Counted from the first letter of the stretch, positions 44,755-55,398 are shown. The stretch is DNA of 64,000 nucleotides from Lucinisca nassula (GCA_963580285.1 OY757024.1:119536045-119600044), one strand, 5' to 3'. Notes: generated by a model not told the origin, from the sequence alone. A program made the numbers and translations.

Positions 44755-44905
44755 TCAAGACATAAGCACCATGCTGCTGCCTGGTAACCGCCCAGCCGCC
44801 GTCCTGTCTCTGAACAGTGCCACTGGAAATACTTGTCTCTACCACAACTCAGCACCCACTCACAACTCAAGGAAAATTTTATACTGGTAACACGGTTCTG
44901 GTGAG
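44755..44905 (-). CDS. WDFY2: WDFY1/2-like gene, exon of WD repeat 3
   Basis: Encodes (A)HQNRVTSIKFSLSCEWVLSC, GRDKYFQWHCSETGRRLGGY and QAAAWCLCL plus GA. It aligns with the WDFY2 stretch HQSRVT...WVLSTGQDKQFAWHCSESG. The acceptor is TATTCAACAG. Two donors are possible, GTATCC at 44754 and GTAAAT ten bases downstream. Only the first joins in frame with the next exon to restore the Glu-Phe-Asp that aligns with the family's Gln-Phe-Asp. That donor reads GTATCCTTAC, the minor-spliceosome pattern. The exon enters in phase 1 and leaves in phase 2. Confidence 0.94.
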
Positions 44906-44945
44906 CTGTTGAATACACACAGAAAATTTGAGCCAGCCAAGACAA

Positions 44946-45143
44946 AACCTAAAATAAGACATGTGCACCCAGCGAAGAATCAGATCAGCCTGCGTGTCAA
45001 TATAGTCTGACCAGAGACTTCTCTTGCTGCATGAAGGTGCATTGGGCCCTTAGCTTTGAGCATACAGTGAAGACTCTGATCAGACTGCACAGATGCGCAA
45101 GCTGATGAGTCTTCGCTGGGAGCACGTCTTATTGTAGGTTTTG
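44946..45143. mobile_element. MITE family V copy 2, 41 bp from a WDFY acceptor
   Basis: 'aacctaaaataagacatgtg' to 'gcacgtcttattgtaggttt', sharing 'agactctgatcagactgca' with copy 1. It sits just upstream of the exon at 44755-44905 in gene order. Confidence 0.66.
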
Positions 45144-45254
45144 TCGTGCACTGGCTCATTTATAACTCTACATAAGCAGGTGTAACATGGTAAAAGATTG
45201 GGATATTTTTTTTCCAATTTCTTCAAAAAGACTTGAGTGCTAGTTCTTATTGTC

Positions 45255-45460
45255 TTAATCCTTCTCTTGCTGAATATTCATTTTAGCCACACCCATCTCT
45301 GACTTTGAACCAATCAGATTACTTGATGTTATTTATTCCTACAAATTCATAAACTGAATGTAAAACAGTGTAGATCCTGATCAGATGGCTTCTTCAGAAG
45401 CCATCTGATCTGGATCTACACTGTTTGCAAAGATAGGGGTTGTCGTGAACAGCAAGATAA
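45255..45460. mobile_element. TTAA MITE family H copy that seeded a tandem array
   Basis: 'ttaatccttctcttgctgaa' to 'gtgaacagcaagataa', with the full palindromic core at 45387-45402. Its right half is the monomer of the adjoining array. Confidence 0.75.
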
Positions 45461-46434
45461 GACTTCTTCAGAAGCCATCTGATCTGGATCTACACTGTTT
45501 GCAAAGATAGGGGTTGTCGTGAACAGCAAGATAAGACTTCTTCAGAAGCCATCTGATCTGGATCTACACTGTTTGCAAAGATAGGGGTTGCCGTGAACAG
45601 CAAGATAAGACTTCTTCAGAAGCCATCTGATCTGGATCTACACTGTTTGCAAAGATAGGGGTTGTCGTGAACAGCAAGATAAGACTTCTTCAGAAGCCAT
45701 CTGATCTGGATCTACACTGTTTGCAAAGATAGGGGTTGTCGTGAACAGCAAGATAAGACTTCTTCAGAAGCCATCTGATCTGGATCTACACTGTTTGCAA
45801 AGATAGGGGTTGCCGTGAACAGCAAGATAAGACTTCTTCAGAAGCCATCTGATCTGGATCTACACTGTTTGCAAAGATAGGGGTTGCCGTGAACAGCAAG
45901 ATAAGACTTCTTCAGAAGCCATCTGATCTGGATCTACACTGTTTGCAAAGATAGGGGTTGTCTTGAACAGCAAGATAAGACTTCTTCAGAAGCCATCTGA
46001 TCTGGATCTACACTGTTTGCAAAGATAGGGGCTGTCGTGAACAGCAAGATAAGACTTCTTCAGAAGCCATCTGATCTGGATCTACACTGTTTGCAAAGAT
46101 AGGGGTTGCCGTGAACAGCAAGATAAGACTTCTTCAGAAGCCATCTGATCTGGATCTACACTGTTTGCAAAGATAGGGGTTGTCGTGAACAGCAAGATAA
46201 GACTTCTTCAGAAGCCATCTGATCTGGATATACACTGTTTGCAAAGATAGGGGTTGTCGTGAACAGCAAGATAAGACTTCTTCAGAAGCCATCAGATCTG
46301 GATCTACACTGTTTGCAAAGATAGGGGTTGTCGTGAACAGCAAGATAAGACTTCTTCAGAAGCCATCTCATCTGGATCTACACTGTTTGCAAAGATAGGG
46401 GTTGTCGTGAACAGCAAGAGAAGGGTAAACCCTT
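45461..46434. repeat. Tandem array of the right half of MITE H, 13 units of 74 bp
   Basis: Units start at 45461 and every 74 bp to 46349, without length variation. Each runs from 'gacttcttcagaagccatct' through 'gcaaagataggggttgtcgt' to 'gaacagcaagataa'. Units differ at one or two positions (for example TGTCGT versus TGCCGT). The array ends in the MITE terminus 'gagaagggtaa'. Each unit has a 'cttcttcagaag' palindrome. Confidence 0.9.
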
Positions 46435-46649
46435 AAAATGTCGAGAAAAACTGCATCTAGTAATGTTATCTGTTTATGGCGTCTGCAGAATCTTCTTGCA
46501 AACTTTTTGCAACAATGACTCTTAAGTAACCTGCAGAAGACAAAGCAGATGACAATTGTTTCGAATGGCATTTTAAGGGTTAACAAGAGAATTTTGTTAA
46601 GTACTGACAACATATAAGAATACCTGTCTTATTTCACCTGCAAACAACA

Positions 46650-46990
46650 AAGACAAAGATCAGCTTGCACAAATTGACCAAAGGGTTTAGGAGGAGTTTA
46701 CATTTAAAGCAAAGTGTTGAGGTTTTTTTCTATTTACAACTCTGGCAGTCATTTTGCTGGTTGGAGCGGATCCGTTTTAGCTATTTTGGTAGAGGGTCAT
46801 CTGAGCAACAATAAGTTTAAATGAAATTGGTCCGAGGGTACAGGAGGAGCAGTCCTTTAAAGTTTTTTCTATTGTTAGCTCTGTTGGCCACCTTTTTCAT
46901 CTGAACGGAACAATTTTAGCTATTTGGTATTGAGCAATAAAAGCAGCATTTCTGTGAATATAGAAAAGGGGAACGATCAGGAACTGATAC
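46650..46990 (+). repeat. Family A fragment (two monomers)
   Basis: 'attgaccaaagggtttagga' to 'ttagctatttggtattgagc'. There is no terminal hairpin. Confidence 0.6.
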
Positions 46991-47067
46991 AATCAGACCC
47001 CAAATTCTCCCCACAATATCACAAGGGACAGAAGTTGATACATGGAACTACAACAGTAAACAAAATA

Positions 47068-47387
47068 CAGTTGAACTTCAATGGCTCGAACACCTTTGGG
47101 ACCATGAAAATCTGTTCGAGACAGGGGTAGTGCGAGCCACTGAGGGTTACAGCCAGAAGGCATAACGAGATACTTTTGGACATCTTTTCGGTGCTCTATG
47201 ATGAAAATATATGCTGTGTGTACTCATTAGAATCGCCTCACATACATTTGCAAGATAAAAGACGAAAATCTCCTGAATTATCTCCAACTATTTCTTATGT
47301 ACAGGAATTTCCTAGGGACTCAAGAACGGGTTCGACTCAACCATGGTTTACGAGCCATCGGTGTTCGAGTCCATTGAAGTTCTACTG
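47068..47387. mobile_element. TA-flanked MITE, complete copy
   Basis: Same family as 42957-43252. The ends CAGTTGAACTTCAATGG and CCATTGAAGTTCTACTG are flanked by TA. One arm of the internal hairpin (near 47214-47240) is retained and the other replaced. Confidence 0.75.
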
Positions 47388-47589
47388 TAGACAGCTGGTT
47401 AACTGAGTCAGCAGCTTTTTCCAAAACAGGTGGCGACTCGGATAATCCAAACGTAACTAAAAAGGAACAACCTAGAATCAAAATCACCAACATAACAAGC
47501 ATTTAACCATGATAAATGATGTCATAAAAAAGCCAGTGTTTCGTGATGTAACTCATAGATTCTTTGACATTAGGTGGTGAAATAGAGGA

Positions 47590-48260
47590 TATTTAATTTT
47601 TTCAGTGTAAGATCGAATTTTATTTCATCGAATGAACACCAAAACTGTTATTTTCACGAGTGGCGTAGCCACGAGTGAAAATAGCAGTTTTGGTGTTCAT
47701 GAGTGAAATAAAATTTGATCTTGCACTGAAAAAATCAAATTTTCTGTTTCTTACATGCTTCAAAAGGCAATATTTAGCGTCTTTAATGGTGTCACTCACA
47801 TTCGGAGAAAATTATCTTTGTTCCTGTTTGTTTCGCGTCAATTTAGTGGTGTCCATCGTATTTAGTGGGTATACTATTGGGTGTAAACTGAAAGTTTGCA
47901 CCTGAGAAATGGCCTGGGATGGTAATATTATGAATGAAATAATTGAGAGAGTAGTTTTCCAAAGAAGTTGCTGGCAAGTCTAACGTCGTGCGACCAAAGA
48001 CGTGACGTCAGCGTCATAAATGACGTCAGTAACGTCCCCATCACACATGAACGGGCTATGCGTCAATTAGAACACATTTCAGTATTGTTCAGTTATCTGA
48101 CAAAGATAAAATTGAAATTAGAGTTAGATTTGAAGAAAAAAGTAGTCCCAACCAGTGAAAAATAAAAAATCGTATTTTCACTGTTTGAAACAGTGAAAAT
48201 ATCGATTTATATTTCACTGATAAATCTCTATCATTCATTGAAAAGCATGTAAGAAATGTG
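47590..48260. mobile_element. Large foldback element with two hairpins
   Basis: Stem 1 at 47600-47745: 'accaaaactgttattttcac' / 'gtgaaaatagcagttttggt' around 'gtggcgtagccac'. Outer inverted repeats 'tttcttacatgctt' (47747) and 'aagcatgtaagaaa' (48244). A further palindrome 'attttcactgtttgaaacag' lies at 48172. Non-coding; it contains CRE-like TGACGTCA at 48003 and 48024-type repeats. Confidence 0.62.
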
Positions 48261-48467
48261 TTTTCTCACAACAAAAAGATTACAAAAGGACAAAAATGTG
48301 TCTGATACAGTCAATTATGTTGGCAGGATTTCTTCTAACACTGTAGAAAAGTTGGTAGAATAGGAAGAAAACAGCAAAATTATTGTAAATTTTTAGTATG
48401 TTAGAATTGAATTATATCAGCTATAGTTTGTGATTTCTTGAGTAATAAATAAATTTATCGGTCAGTT

Positions 48468-48680
48468 TTAACCCTTATCTTGCTGTTCACGACAACCCCT
48501 ATCTTTGCAAACAGTGTAGATCCAGATCAGATGGCTTCTGAAGAAGCCATCTGATCAGGATCTACACTGTTTGGCATTCAGTTTATGAGTTTGTAGCAAT
48601 AAATTACATCAAGTAATTTGATTGGTTGATAGACAGAAATAGGTGTGGCTTAAATGAGTATTCAGCAAGATAAGAGTTAA
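48468..48680. mobile_element. TTAA MITE family H copy (intact)
   Basis: TTAA at 48468-48471 and 48677-48680. Reverse orientation relative to 18301-18513. Core 'gatggcttctgaagaagcca'. Confidence 0.78.
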
Positions 48681-48708
48681 GTAAGACAAAACACTCACTA
48701 TGTGCTTG

Positions 48709-49085
48709 TGATTGGATGTAATTTTACAACTGACCTCCAAGTCCAAACTGAATACCAGTCCTGCCATTGTGATCGATAATCTAAAGTTTTTGTCACAATT
48801 TTATCTGCCTGGCTTTCTGTCTGAGCAAGCCTCTTACCATATGTTGTACTTTACCGTATGTATATTTGAACAGACAGACCTGAGCAAACAGTGTAGACCC
48901 AGAACACAGCGTCTCATCAGGGTCTGCACTGTTTGCCACTCATCCAGCTATTTTAGGAACAACTTTGGGTAGTAAATTGTACCTATCAAATAACTGATTA
49001 CAAGCAAATCAGTAATGATAATAATTTTTGTGGAATCTATTGATTGATTAATCAATTATCTGATTAATCATGACAGCCTTACCTG
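48709..49085. mobile_element. Repeat family W copy 1
   Basis: Shares 'gaacagacagacctgagcaa', the 'acagtgtagacccag' hairpin, and 'attgattgattaatcaatta' near the right end with 58440-58835. The termini are rich in 'taatcgat'-like palindromes. Confidence 0.62.
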
Positions 49086-49134
49086 TAACTGACAATTGCC
49101 CTTCTTGTAATCAACAGACCAGAGATAATATTTG

Positions 49135-49372
49135 AGCACCGCCAAGCGAATTTGTGTCTTCGAGCATTCCGTCATTTCAAATTTTAACTGCCAATGCCCA
49201 GCCATTCAGAGGAGCCAGCGATATGGCTTTCTGTCTGAAGTTTCCTCTTGATTCACTGCTTGTATGAGCGAGCAGCAAAGGTTCTGGCGATACTGCACAG
49301 ATGCGCAGGCTCGCCTGAACCTCCACTGCTCGCATAGGCGATAAGTACCAAAATAGCTTGACGGGGCCCATT
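49135..49372. mobile_element. Foldback repeat, family T copy 3
   Basis: 'caccgccaagcgaatttgtg' to 'aatagcttgacggggccca', the same orientation as copy 1. Confidence 0.68.
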
Positions 49373-49378
49373 TAATGA

Positions 49379-50890
49379 TTAACCCTTTTTGTACCAAATG
49401 AAATCTTCCACCTTATACATAGCACAAGTGCATTTCAAAATTTCACGCCTGGTAAACTCGTAAGGGGTAACCAGCGGTTATGCACTCAATATCCTTACAC
49501 TAACTTCAGGCTATGACTTACGAGACTTCAAAAATGTCAACAATTGTGTGAGTGCTCCCGATTGATGCCTTTTAGTCAACCTTGTAAACATATTTTGAAA
49601 AATCGGACAATGCTATTCTCAACAACTTTCATTTCTGCATCAGAGAAGATAGGTGTGGTCATGAAAAGGCAAGTGGTCGATTTTTAATTTACTTTCTCAC
49701 GGAGGAAGGTCATCTGTTTTTACCTGTTTTCTTGTGCCGAATGAAGGCATTTTTAGCTACCTGGACTATGCAATTTTATCATACTTGTCAAATAAGACGT
49801 ATTTCAAATTACTTTCATGCTGAAATACGTAAGCTGCAAATCTTCCACAGTTTTGTCCCAGGGGCTTCAATATTTGTAACGATTATGACTTACAAGGCTG
49901 ATTACCCCTTACGGGGACAGGAAAAGCCAACTGAAGGGTGCCTGATTACAATTCGCTTCTTCAATTCAATAACCCATATAAACAGTTAATCAAAGTCATG
50001 AAACAACTGCAGTTACTCACTACGACTGAAAATACTATTAATTTTATTCTGAACGGTATTGTCTGCTGTTAACTGCGATTAAGTATATCAAAATTCAGGC
50101 GCTCGTACGAACTGTTCAAAACTTGAGTTTAATAAATTTTTAATGTATTTATCTGATATAAGCGTACACTAAAACAAATATTGAATGAAAAAACGAATTG
50201 TAAGCAGATACCCATCAGTTGGTTTTTCCTATCCCCGTAAGGGGTGGTATTCTCATAAGGGGTTATCGGCCTCGTAAGTCATAATCGGCACAAATATTGA
50301 AGCTCCTTGAACAAATTCTGCGAAAATTCTGCAGCATATGCATTTCAACATAGAAGTAATTTGAATAACACCTTTTTTGACTTGTTAGATAAGTTTTGCA
50401 TAGCCTGGGTAGCTGAAAATTGCACTGAAAAATAGGTAAAAACAAAATATCTGGCACCCTTTCTCTGGGAGAAATTAAATTACAAATGGACCACTTGCCT
50501 TTTAATATATATACCTATTTTTTCTGATGCAGAAATGAAAGTTATTGAGAATAGCATTGCCCGATTTTTTCAAAAATGTTTACAAAGTTGACTAAAAACC
50601 ATCAATCGGGAACACATATCTATTTGTTGACACTTTTGAAGTCTCGTAAGTCATAGCCGGAAGTTCCCGTAAGGATTTTGAGTGCACAACCACTGGTTAC
50701 CCCTTACGCATTTACCAGGCGTGATTTAAGGGTGTCAGGCTGTGTTTTTTTTAAATTTAAGTTGGAAAATGGCTTAACTTTATGCAAAGAGTGTAGGCCC
50801 AAATCAGACGCCACATTCTGCGGCATCTTAACTGGGCCAGCACTGTTTACCAGGGTACCCATTTTGGGGTTTCCATACAAAATGGGTTAA
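49379..50890. mobile_element. TTAA MITE family U copy 2, split by a foldback element
   Basis: TTAA at 49379-49382 and 50887-50890. 'accctttttgtaccaaatga' on the left and 'catacaaaatggg' on the right, with core hairpin 'gtgtaggcccaaatcagacg' near 50800. Confidence 0.75.
49444..50723. mobile_element. 1280-bp foldback transposon with about 470-bp arms and 4-bp target duplication
   Basis: Starts CACGCCTGGTAAA and ends TTTACCAGGCGTG. The arms (about 49444-49921 and 50231-50723) are imperfect inverted repeats sharing 'cgtaaggggtaaccag', 'aaaatcggacaatgctattc' and 'aagtcataatcg'. The spacer is about 310 bp. Target duplication ATTT (49440-49443, 50724-50727), confirmed by the uninterrupted U copy at 43368 ('aaaatttagggg'). 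No transposase. Confidence 0.82.
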
Positions 50891-51015
50891 TCTACAAGAT
50901 GAAAGAATGCTGAAGGACCTGGACAGGATTGCATCTTTGACTACCTGATCACACATCTGATGGTGCCTGGAACTTGTATACATGATGATTTTAGAATGGA
51001 AGTGTTGAGGTTTAC

Positions 51016-51070
51016 CTAGGTAATCTCTCATCTGTGCCATTCTGTTGAAGTCTTCTGTAATAACAAACTC
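51016..51070 (-). CDS. WDFY2: WDFY1/2-like gene, 55-bp exon linking WD repeats 2 and 3
   Basis: Short exon encoding EFVITEDFNRMAQMRDYL plus one base, matching EFILSEDYNKMTPVKNY in human WDFY2. The acceptor is AATTTTGCAG and the donor is GTAAAC, the weakest match to consensus among the middle exons. It enters in phase 0 and leaves in phase 1; the split codon is Ala (G|CT). At 55 bp it is too short to find from an open reading frame alone and was placed by homology and phase. The upstream intron in gene order holds the 63-bp minisatellite (51150-53610). Confidence 0.9.
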
Positions 51071-51867
51071 CTGCAAAATTTATTGACAAAGTAAGAACAG
51101 GCTCATGTCGAAGAGTATTTATGCCATTTTTTTGTTCCTATTTACGACCCATTCTAGATAATTCTAGAATTGCCTTGTTGAGGCAGTTGTATCATCTACC
51201 TGTTTTACAACCCTTTCTAGATTATTCTAGAATTGCCTTGTTGAGGCAGTTCTATCAAGCACCTGTTTTACAACCCATTCAAGATTATTCTAGAATCGTC
51301 TTGTTGAGGCAATTCTATCAAGCGTCAGTTTTACAACCAATTCCATATAACTCTAGAATTGCCTTGTTGAGGTGGTTTTACCAAGCACCTGTTTACAACC
51401 CATTCTAGATTAGTCTAGAATCACCTTGTTGAGGTGGTGCTATAAATACATGTTTTACTGCCCATTCTAGATTGTTCAAGAATTGCCTTGTTGAGGTGGT
51501 TTTATCAAGTACCTGTTTTACATATCAATCTGGATTATTCTAGAACTGCCTTGTTGAGGTGGTTTTATCAAATACCTGTTTTACAACCCAATCTGGATTA
51601 TTCTAGAACTGCCTTGTTCAAAAGGGCCTGTTGTACTACCCACTCTAAATTATTCTAGAATTGGCTTGATGAAGATGTTCTATCAAACCCATTCCAGATT
51701 ATTCTACAATTGTTTTTTTAGGTGGTTCTATCATGTTTCTGTTTGTCAACCCATTCCAGATTATCCTAGAATTGCCTTGTTGAGGCAGTTCTATCAAGTT
51801 TCTTTTTTACTACCCATTCCAGACTATTCTAGAATTGCCTTGTTGAGGCAGTTTTAAAAAGTTTCTG

Positions 51868-52171
51868 CCGGCCTCGGTAGCTCAGCCCGATGTGCGTCTG
51901 ACTGATGATGGGTGGGGGTTCAAACCTGCTGGGGTCAGCAACATTCTTTCGTGGAGATTGATCATGAAATTTTCTATGGTCATTCTCTCCCTTGCACTGA
52001 TTCAAGAAGGGCAGTTGTCAGTTTCAGGCAAAGGAATGTGCACTATACTGGTTAACTGTTTACGTATTAGCCTGCCCAGGAAAGTGTGGATAGGTAAACA
52101 GACCGGCTCAAAAATTACCTAAATAGTGCTGACTGGGCCATTAAACTCCAATACAAACAAACAAATCTATT
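51868..52171 (+). mobile_element. SINE family J in the minisatellite
   Basis: 'ccggcctcggtagctcagcc' (A-box) and a B-box-like 'gggttcaaacc', tail 'acaaacaaacaaat'. Target duplication AAGTTTCTG (51859-51867, 52172-52180), itself part of the minisatellite unit. Confidence 0.8.
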
Positions 52172-53231
52172 AAGTTTCTGCTTTACAACCCATTCCTAGT
52201 TATTCTAGTATTGCCTTGCTGAGGCGGTTCTATCAAGTTTCTGTTTTACATCCTATTCCAGATAATTCTTGAATTACCTTGTTGAGGCAGTTCTAACGAG
52301 TTTTTGTTATACTACCCATTCCAGATTATTCTAGAATTGCCTTGTTGAGATGGCTCTATCACATTTCTGTTTCACAACCCATTCCAGATTATTCTAGAAT
52401 TACTTTGTTGAGGTAGTTCTTTCAAGTTTCTATTTTACAACCCATTCCAGTTTATTCTAGAATTGCCTTGTTGAGGTGGTTCTATAAAGTTTCTGTTTTA
52501 CAACCCATTCCAGTTTATTCTAGAATTGCCTTGTTCAGGTGGTTCTATCTAGTTTCTATTTTAATACCCATTCCAGATTATTCTGGAATTGCCTTATTGA
52601 GGCAGATCTATCAAGTGCCTGTTGTACTACCCATTCTAAATTATTCTAGAATTGGCCAGTTGAGGCAGTCTTGTCAGTACCTGTTTTACTTCCCATTCTA
52701 GATTATTCTAGAATCATCTTGTTGAGGCAGTTCTATCAAGTACCTGTTGTACTACCCATTCTAGATTATTCTAGAATCATCTTGTTGAGGCAGTTCTATC
52801 AAGTACCTGTTGTACTTCCCATTCTAGATTATTCTAGAATCATCTTGTTGAGGCAGTTCTATCAAGTACCTGTTGTACTTCCCATTCTAGATTATTCTAG
52901 AATCATCTTGTTGAGGCAGTTCTATCAAGTACCTGTTGTACTACCCATTCAAGATTATTCTAGAATCATCTTGTTGAGGCAGTTCTATCAAGTACCTGTT
53001 GTACTACCCATTCTAGATTATTCTAGAATCATCTTGTTGAGGCAGTTCTATCAAGTACCTGTTGTACTTCCCATTCTAGATTATTCTAGAATCATCTTGT
53101 TGAGGCAGTTCTATCAAGTACCTGTTGTACTACCCATTCTAAATTATTCTAGAATTGGCCAGTTGAGGGGGGTTTATCAATACCTGTTTTACAACCCATT
53201 CTAGATTATTCTAGAAATACCTTGTTGAGAC

Positions 53232-53530
53232 TGGCCCCCGCCCATAGGGGCTTGAAGAAATACATGGGCTGCATGATGCTTCCACGCAGTGTTGAATCCG
53301 GCCCGCACACTAGTACTGGTAAACGGCTTAGAGGATCTAAGCCTGTCCAGGAACCGCGGTGTGAGGCAGACCATCCATGCTAATAAACCCTATTGGTTTC
53401 TTTGGGCCACAGGGCTTGAGACGTCATTTCATCTCAATGTCAGGTAAAAGTCCCACGAAATTGGAAGCAACCTCTCACAATGACCTTTACAGTGTTGACG
53501 GGGATGTTAAACCTCAAATCAAACAAACAA
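53232..53530 (+). mobile_element. SINE family K in the minisatellite
   Basis: 'ggcccccgcccataggggct' to 'cctcaaatcaaacaaacaa'. 13-bp target duplication ACCTTGTTGAGAC (53219-53231, 53531-53543). Confidence 0.82.
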
Positions 53531-53669
53531 ACCTTGTTGAGACAGTTCTATCAATTTCCATGTTACTACCCATTAGAGATTATGCTAGAATCGCTTTGTT
53601 GAGGCCGACCTAACAAGCACCTACAACATAGGTTTATGAAAATGAAGACAATTATCCTTAATTAGCCTC

Positions 53670-53874
53670 TTAAGGGGAATGGGAAACTGGCAGACAACAT
53701 CCTGTTCGCTTTTCTATAAGCTCTGTCCCATGGAAAAAGGGGTCAACTCTTAAGGGAAAGAATTTGCTCCGCAGGAGCAAATTCTTTCCTTTAAGAATTT
53801 ACCCCTATCACCGTGGGAGACAAAATTACTTTTGCAAGAGTTGCCTCCCCTGAATTTATTCCCATTCCCCTTAA
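53670..53874. mobile_element. TTAA MITE family F copy 3
   Basis: TTAA at 53670-53673 and 53871-53874. Hairpin 'agaatttgctccgcaggagc' at 53759-53778. Confidence 0.8.
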
Positions 53875-54035
53875 CACTACTTTATTTGGAGCTACTGGTA
53901 TGGTTGTTTCTGTTTTTTGGGGACTGTTCTGCCACTTAGTATCATATCTTCTGGTTCCCAGATATAACCATCATTCCTTGTCCCATGTCACTTATATCTG
54001 GAAACATCCACTTGACTAGATATAATGCTTTGTTT

Positions 54036-54288
54036 TGTTTGTTTGATTTGAGGTTTAACATCCCCGGTAACACTGTATAGGTAATTTTGGAGACGTTGCT
54101 TCCAATTTTGTGAGACTTTTACCCAGCATTAAGATGAAATGACATCTCAAGCCCAGTCGCCCAATTAAACCAACAGGATTAATAAGAAAGGACGGTCCGA
54201 CTCCCACCTCTTTGCCTGGGCAGGCTTGATCCTCTAAGCGGTTTACCAATACTCGTGTGCGGTCTGTTTCAGCTCTGCATGAAAGCAT
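54036..54288 (-). repeat. SINE family K, minus strand, head truncated
   Basis: 'gtttgtttgatttgaggttt' to 'ttcagctctgcatgaaagca'. It is followed by a decayed family G hairpin (54300-54400). Confidence 0.65.
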
Positions 54289-54604
54289 TATATTTTTCTT
54301 ATTTCTGCACAAAAAATGTATGTTGTTGGTACTCATTAGAAGCGCCTGAAGAAAAGCTTCGGTGAGGTGCTTGGAATGAGTACATACAACATATGTTTTT
54401 GTAAAGAAATAAAAATTATTTGAGGATATATGCCCTCTTACCTGGTGCTATGCATGGGTGGTCATTTCATGTGAATTCAATGAAATGAGCCGAAGTAAGA
54501 TTCTGTTTATCATAGAACACTAAAAAAATCTGGTTTACCACCAAAGAAGTTCAAAAGCAAACATAGGGTTACCAAGTGCGATGTCATGACACTAAATGTC
54601 AGAA

Positions 54605-54942
54605 ACCATGTGGTCACATCACGAAAACACGCCTATATAATTCTGACCCCCTGGAACCCAACTTTTATATAGTAAAACTGGGGTTTACAGAGGTATACCT
54701 TTTCTTATTTCTGCTCTAAAATATAGATTGTGGGTACTCGTTAGAACCGCCTCATTGAGGCGGTTCTAAAGTGTACCTACAATCTATATTTGGAGCAGAA
54801 ATAGGCGGTTCTAACGTGTACCTACAATCTATATTTCGAGCAGAAATAAGAAAAATATCACAATTTTTCATCTTAAACTCTTCGTTTTTTGGCGAACAAA
54901 ATTTACAATGTATTTGTATAGGCGTGTTTTCGTAATGAAAAA
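54605..54942. mobile_element. Palindromic MITE, family G copy 10, 38 bp from a WDFY donor
   Basis: 'catcacgaaaacacgcctat' to 'ataggcgtgttttcgtaatg'. The hairpin 'gaaccgcctcattgaggcgg' has its right arm duplicated (54755-54850). Confidence 0.74.
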
Positions 54943-54979
54943 AATAAACAGCGATATTATATAATGTGTGTCTACCTAC

Positions 54980-55053
54980 CGTGATAGTTCCGTTGTCAAG
55001 ACCAACAAATAATCTTCTAGTTTCTCCATTGTAAGCCATACACGATGCCTCAG
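54980..55053 (-). CDS. WDFY2: WDFY1/2-like gene, exon in WD repeat 2
   Basis: Encodes (S)EASCMAYNGETRRLFVGLD then NGTIT, matching the WDFY family block that ends ETRRLxxGLDNGTI. The acceptor is TTGTTACAG and the donor is GTAGGT. It is 74 bp, entering in phase 1 and leaving in phase 0. A palindromic MITE copy (54605-54942) ends about 40 bp downstream of the donor in gene orientation, so the start of the intron is almost all transposon. On the other side, about 45 bp upstream of the acceptor, lies an opposite-strand LINE fragment (from 55096). Confidence 0.94.
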
Positions 55054-55095
55054 CTGTAACAACATACATGTAAATATTATAGCGTAGTTACTTGA

Positions 55096-55398
55096 ATTGG
55101 ACAGATCTTACATGCTAGATTGAGAATGCAGTGTAGCTCTTTAAATTCACACTTATACCATAAGAACATCATAGATAGTTCCTCCTGTTTATGCGGAGGA
55201 TTCGAAAGTGCTTACCATTTCTTGTTTGTTTGTCCGAGACATACAGCAGCACGATATACATACTTACCAGCCAATCTTCATAATTACTCTACACAGTATT
55301 TGCTTTTTGGGGGTACCAGTAAAACGGACAAGCAAAATGAAGAAATAAAAGTTCAAGATTTCATTACAAATTCAGGACGTTTTGTAAACCATTCTTAA
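55096..55398 (+). pseudogene. 5'-truncated LINE fragment: C-terminal tail of a reverse-transcriptase ORF
   Basis: An open frame from 55096 to the TAA at 55396 encodes the recognisable tail motif RLRMQCSSLNSHLYHKN, then DSSSCLCGGFESAYHFLFVC, then a QDFITNSGRFVNHS end. The pattern LNxHLY-CxCG-(E)xAYHFLFVCP is the C-terminal cysteine/histidine region found after reverse transcriptase in many invertebrate LINEs. There is no RT core upstream, so this is a dead 5'-truncated copy. Sequence to about 55690 is probably its 3' UTR. It starts about 45 bp from the WDFY exon at 54980-55053, on the opposite strand. Confidence 0.8.

Larger units (their letters stand above)
51150..53610. repeat. 63-bp minisatellite, about 30 units, with two SINE insertions
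   Basis: Consensus unit 'attctagattattctagaat', 'ttgttgaggcagttctatca', 'agtacctgt...actaccc'. Units at 52690-53150 are nearly identical, while those before 52600 are diverged. Because 63 is a multiple of three, the array reads through as a 21-residue repeat (DYSRIILLRQFYQ...). That frame is an artefact. 'ttgttgaggcagttcta' resembles the arm of the family G hairpin, a possible source. Confidence 0.85.

Noticed and set aside
45461..46434. CRISPR-like array of evenly spaced repeats
   Set aside because: The whole 74-bp unit is repeated, there are no unique spacers, and the sequence is part of a MITE in a eukaryotic intron.
52671..53204. 177-codon open frame encoding a 21-residue repeat protein
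   Set aside because: It is the minisatellite read in one frame; the unit length is a multiple of three, flanking units break the frame, and there is no recognisable domain.
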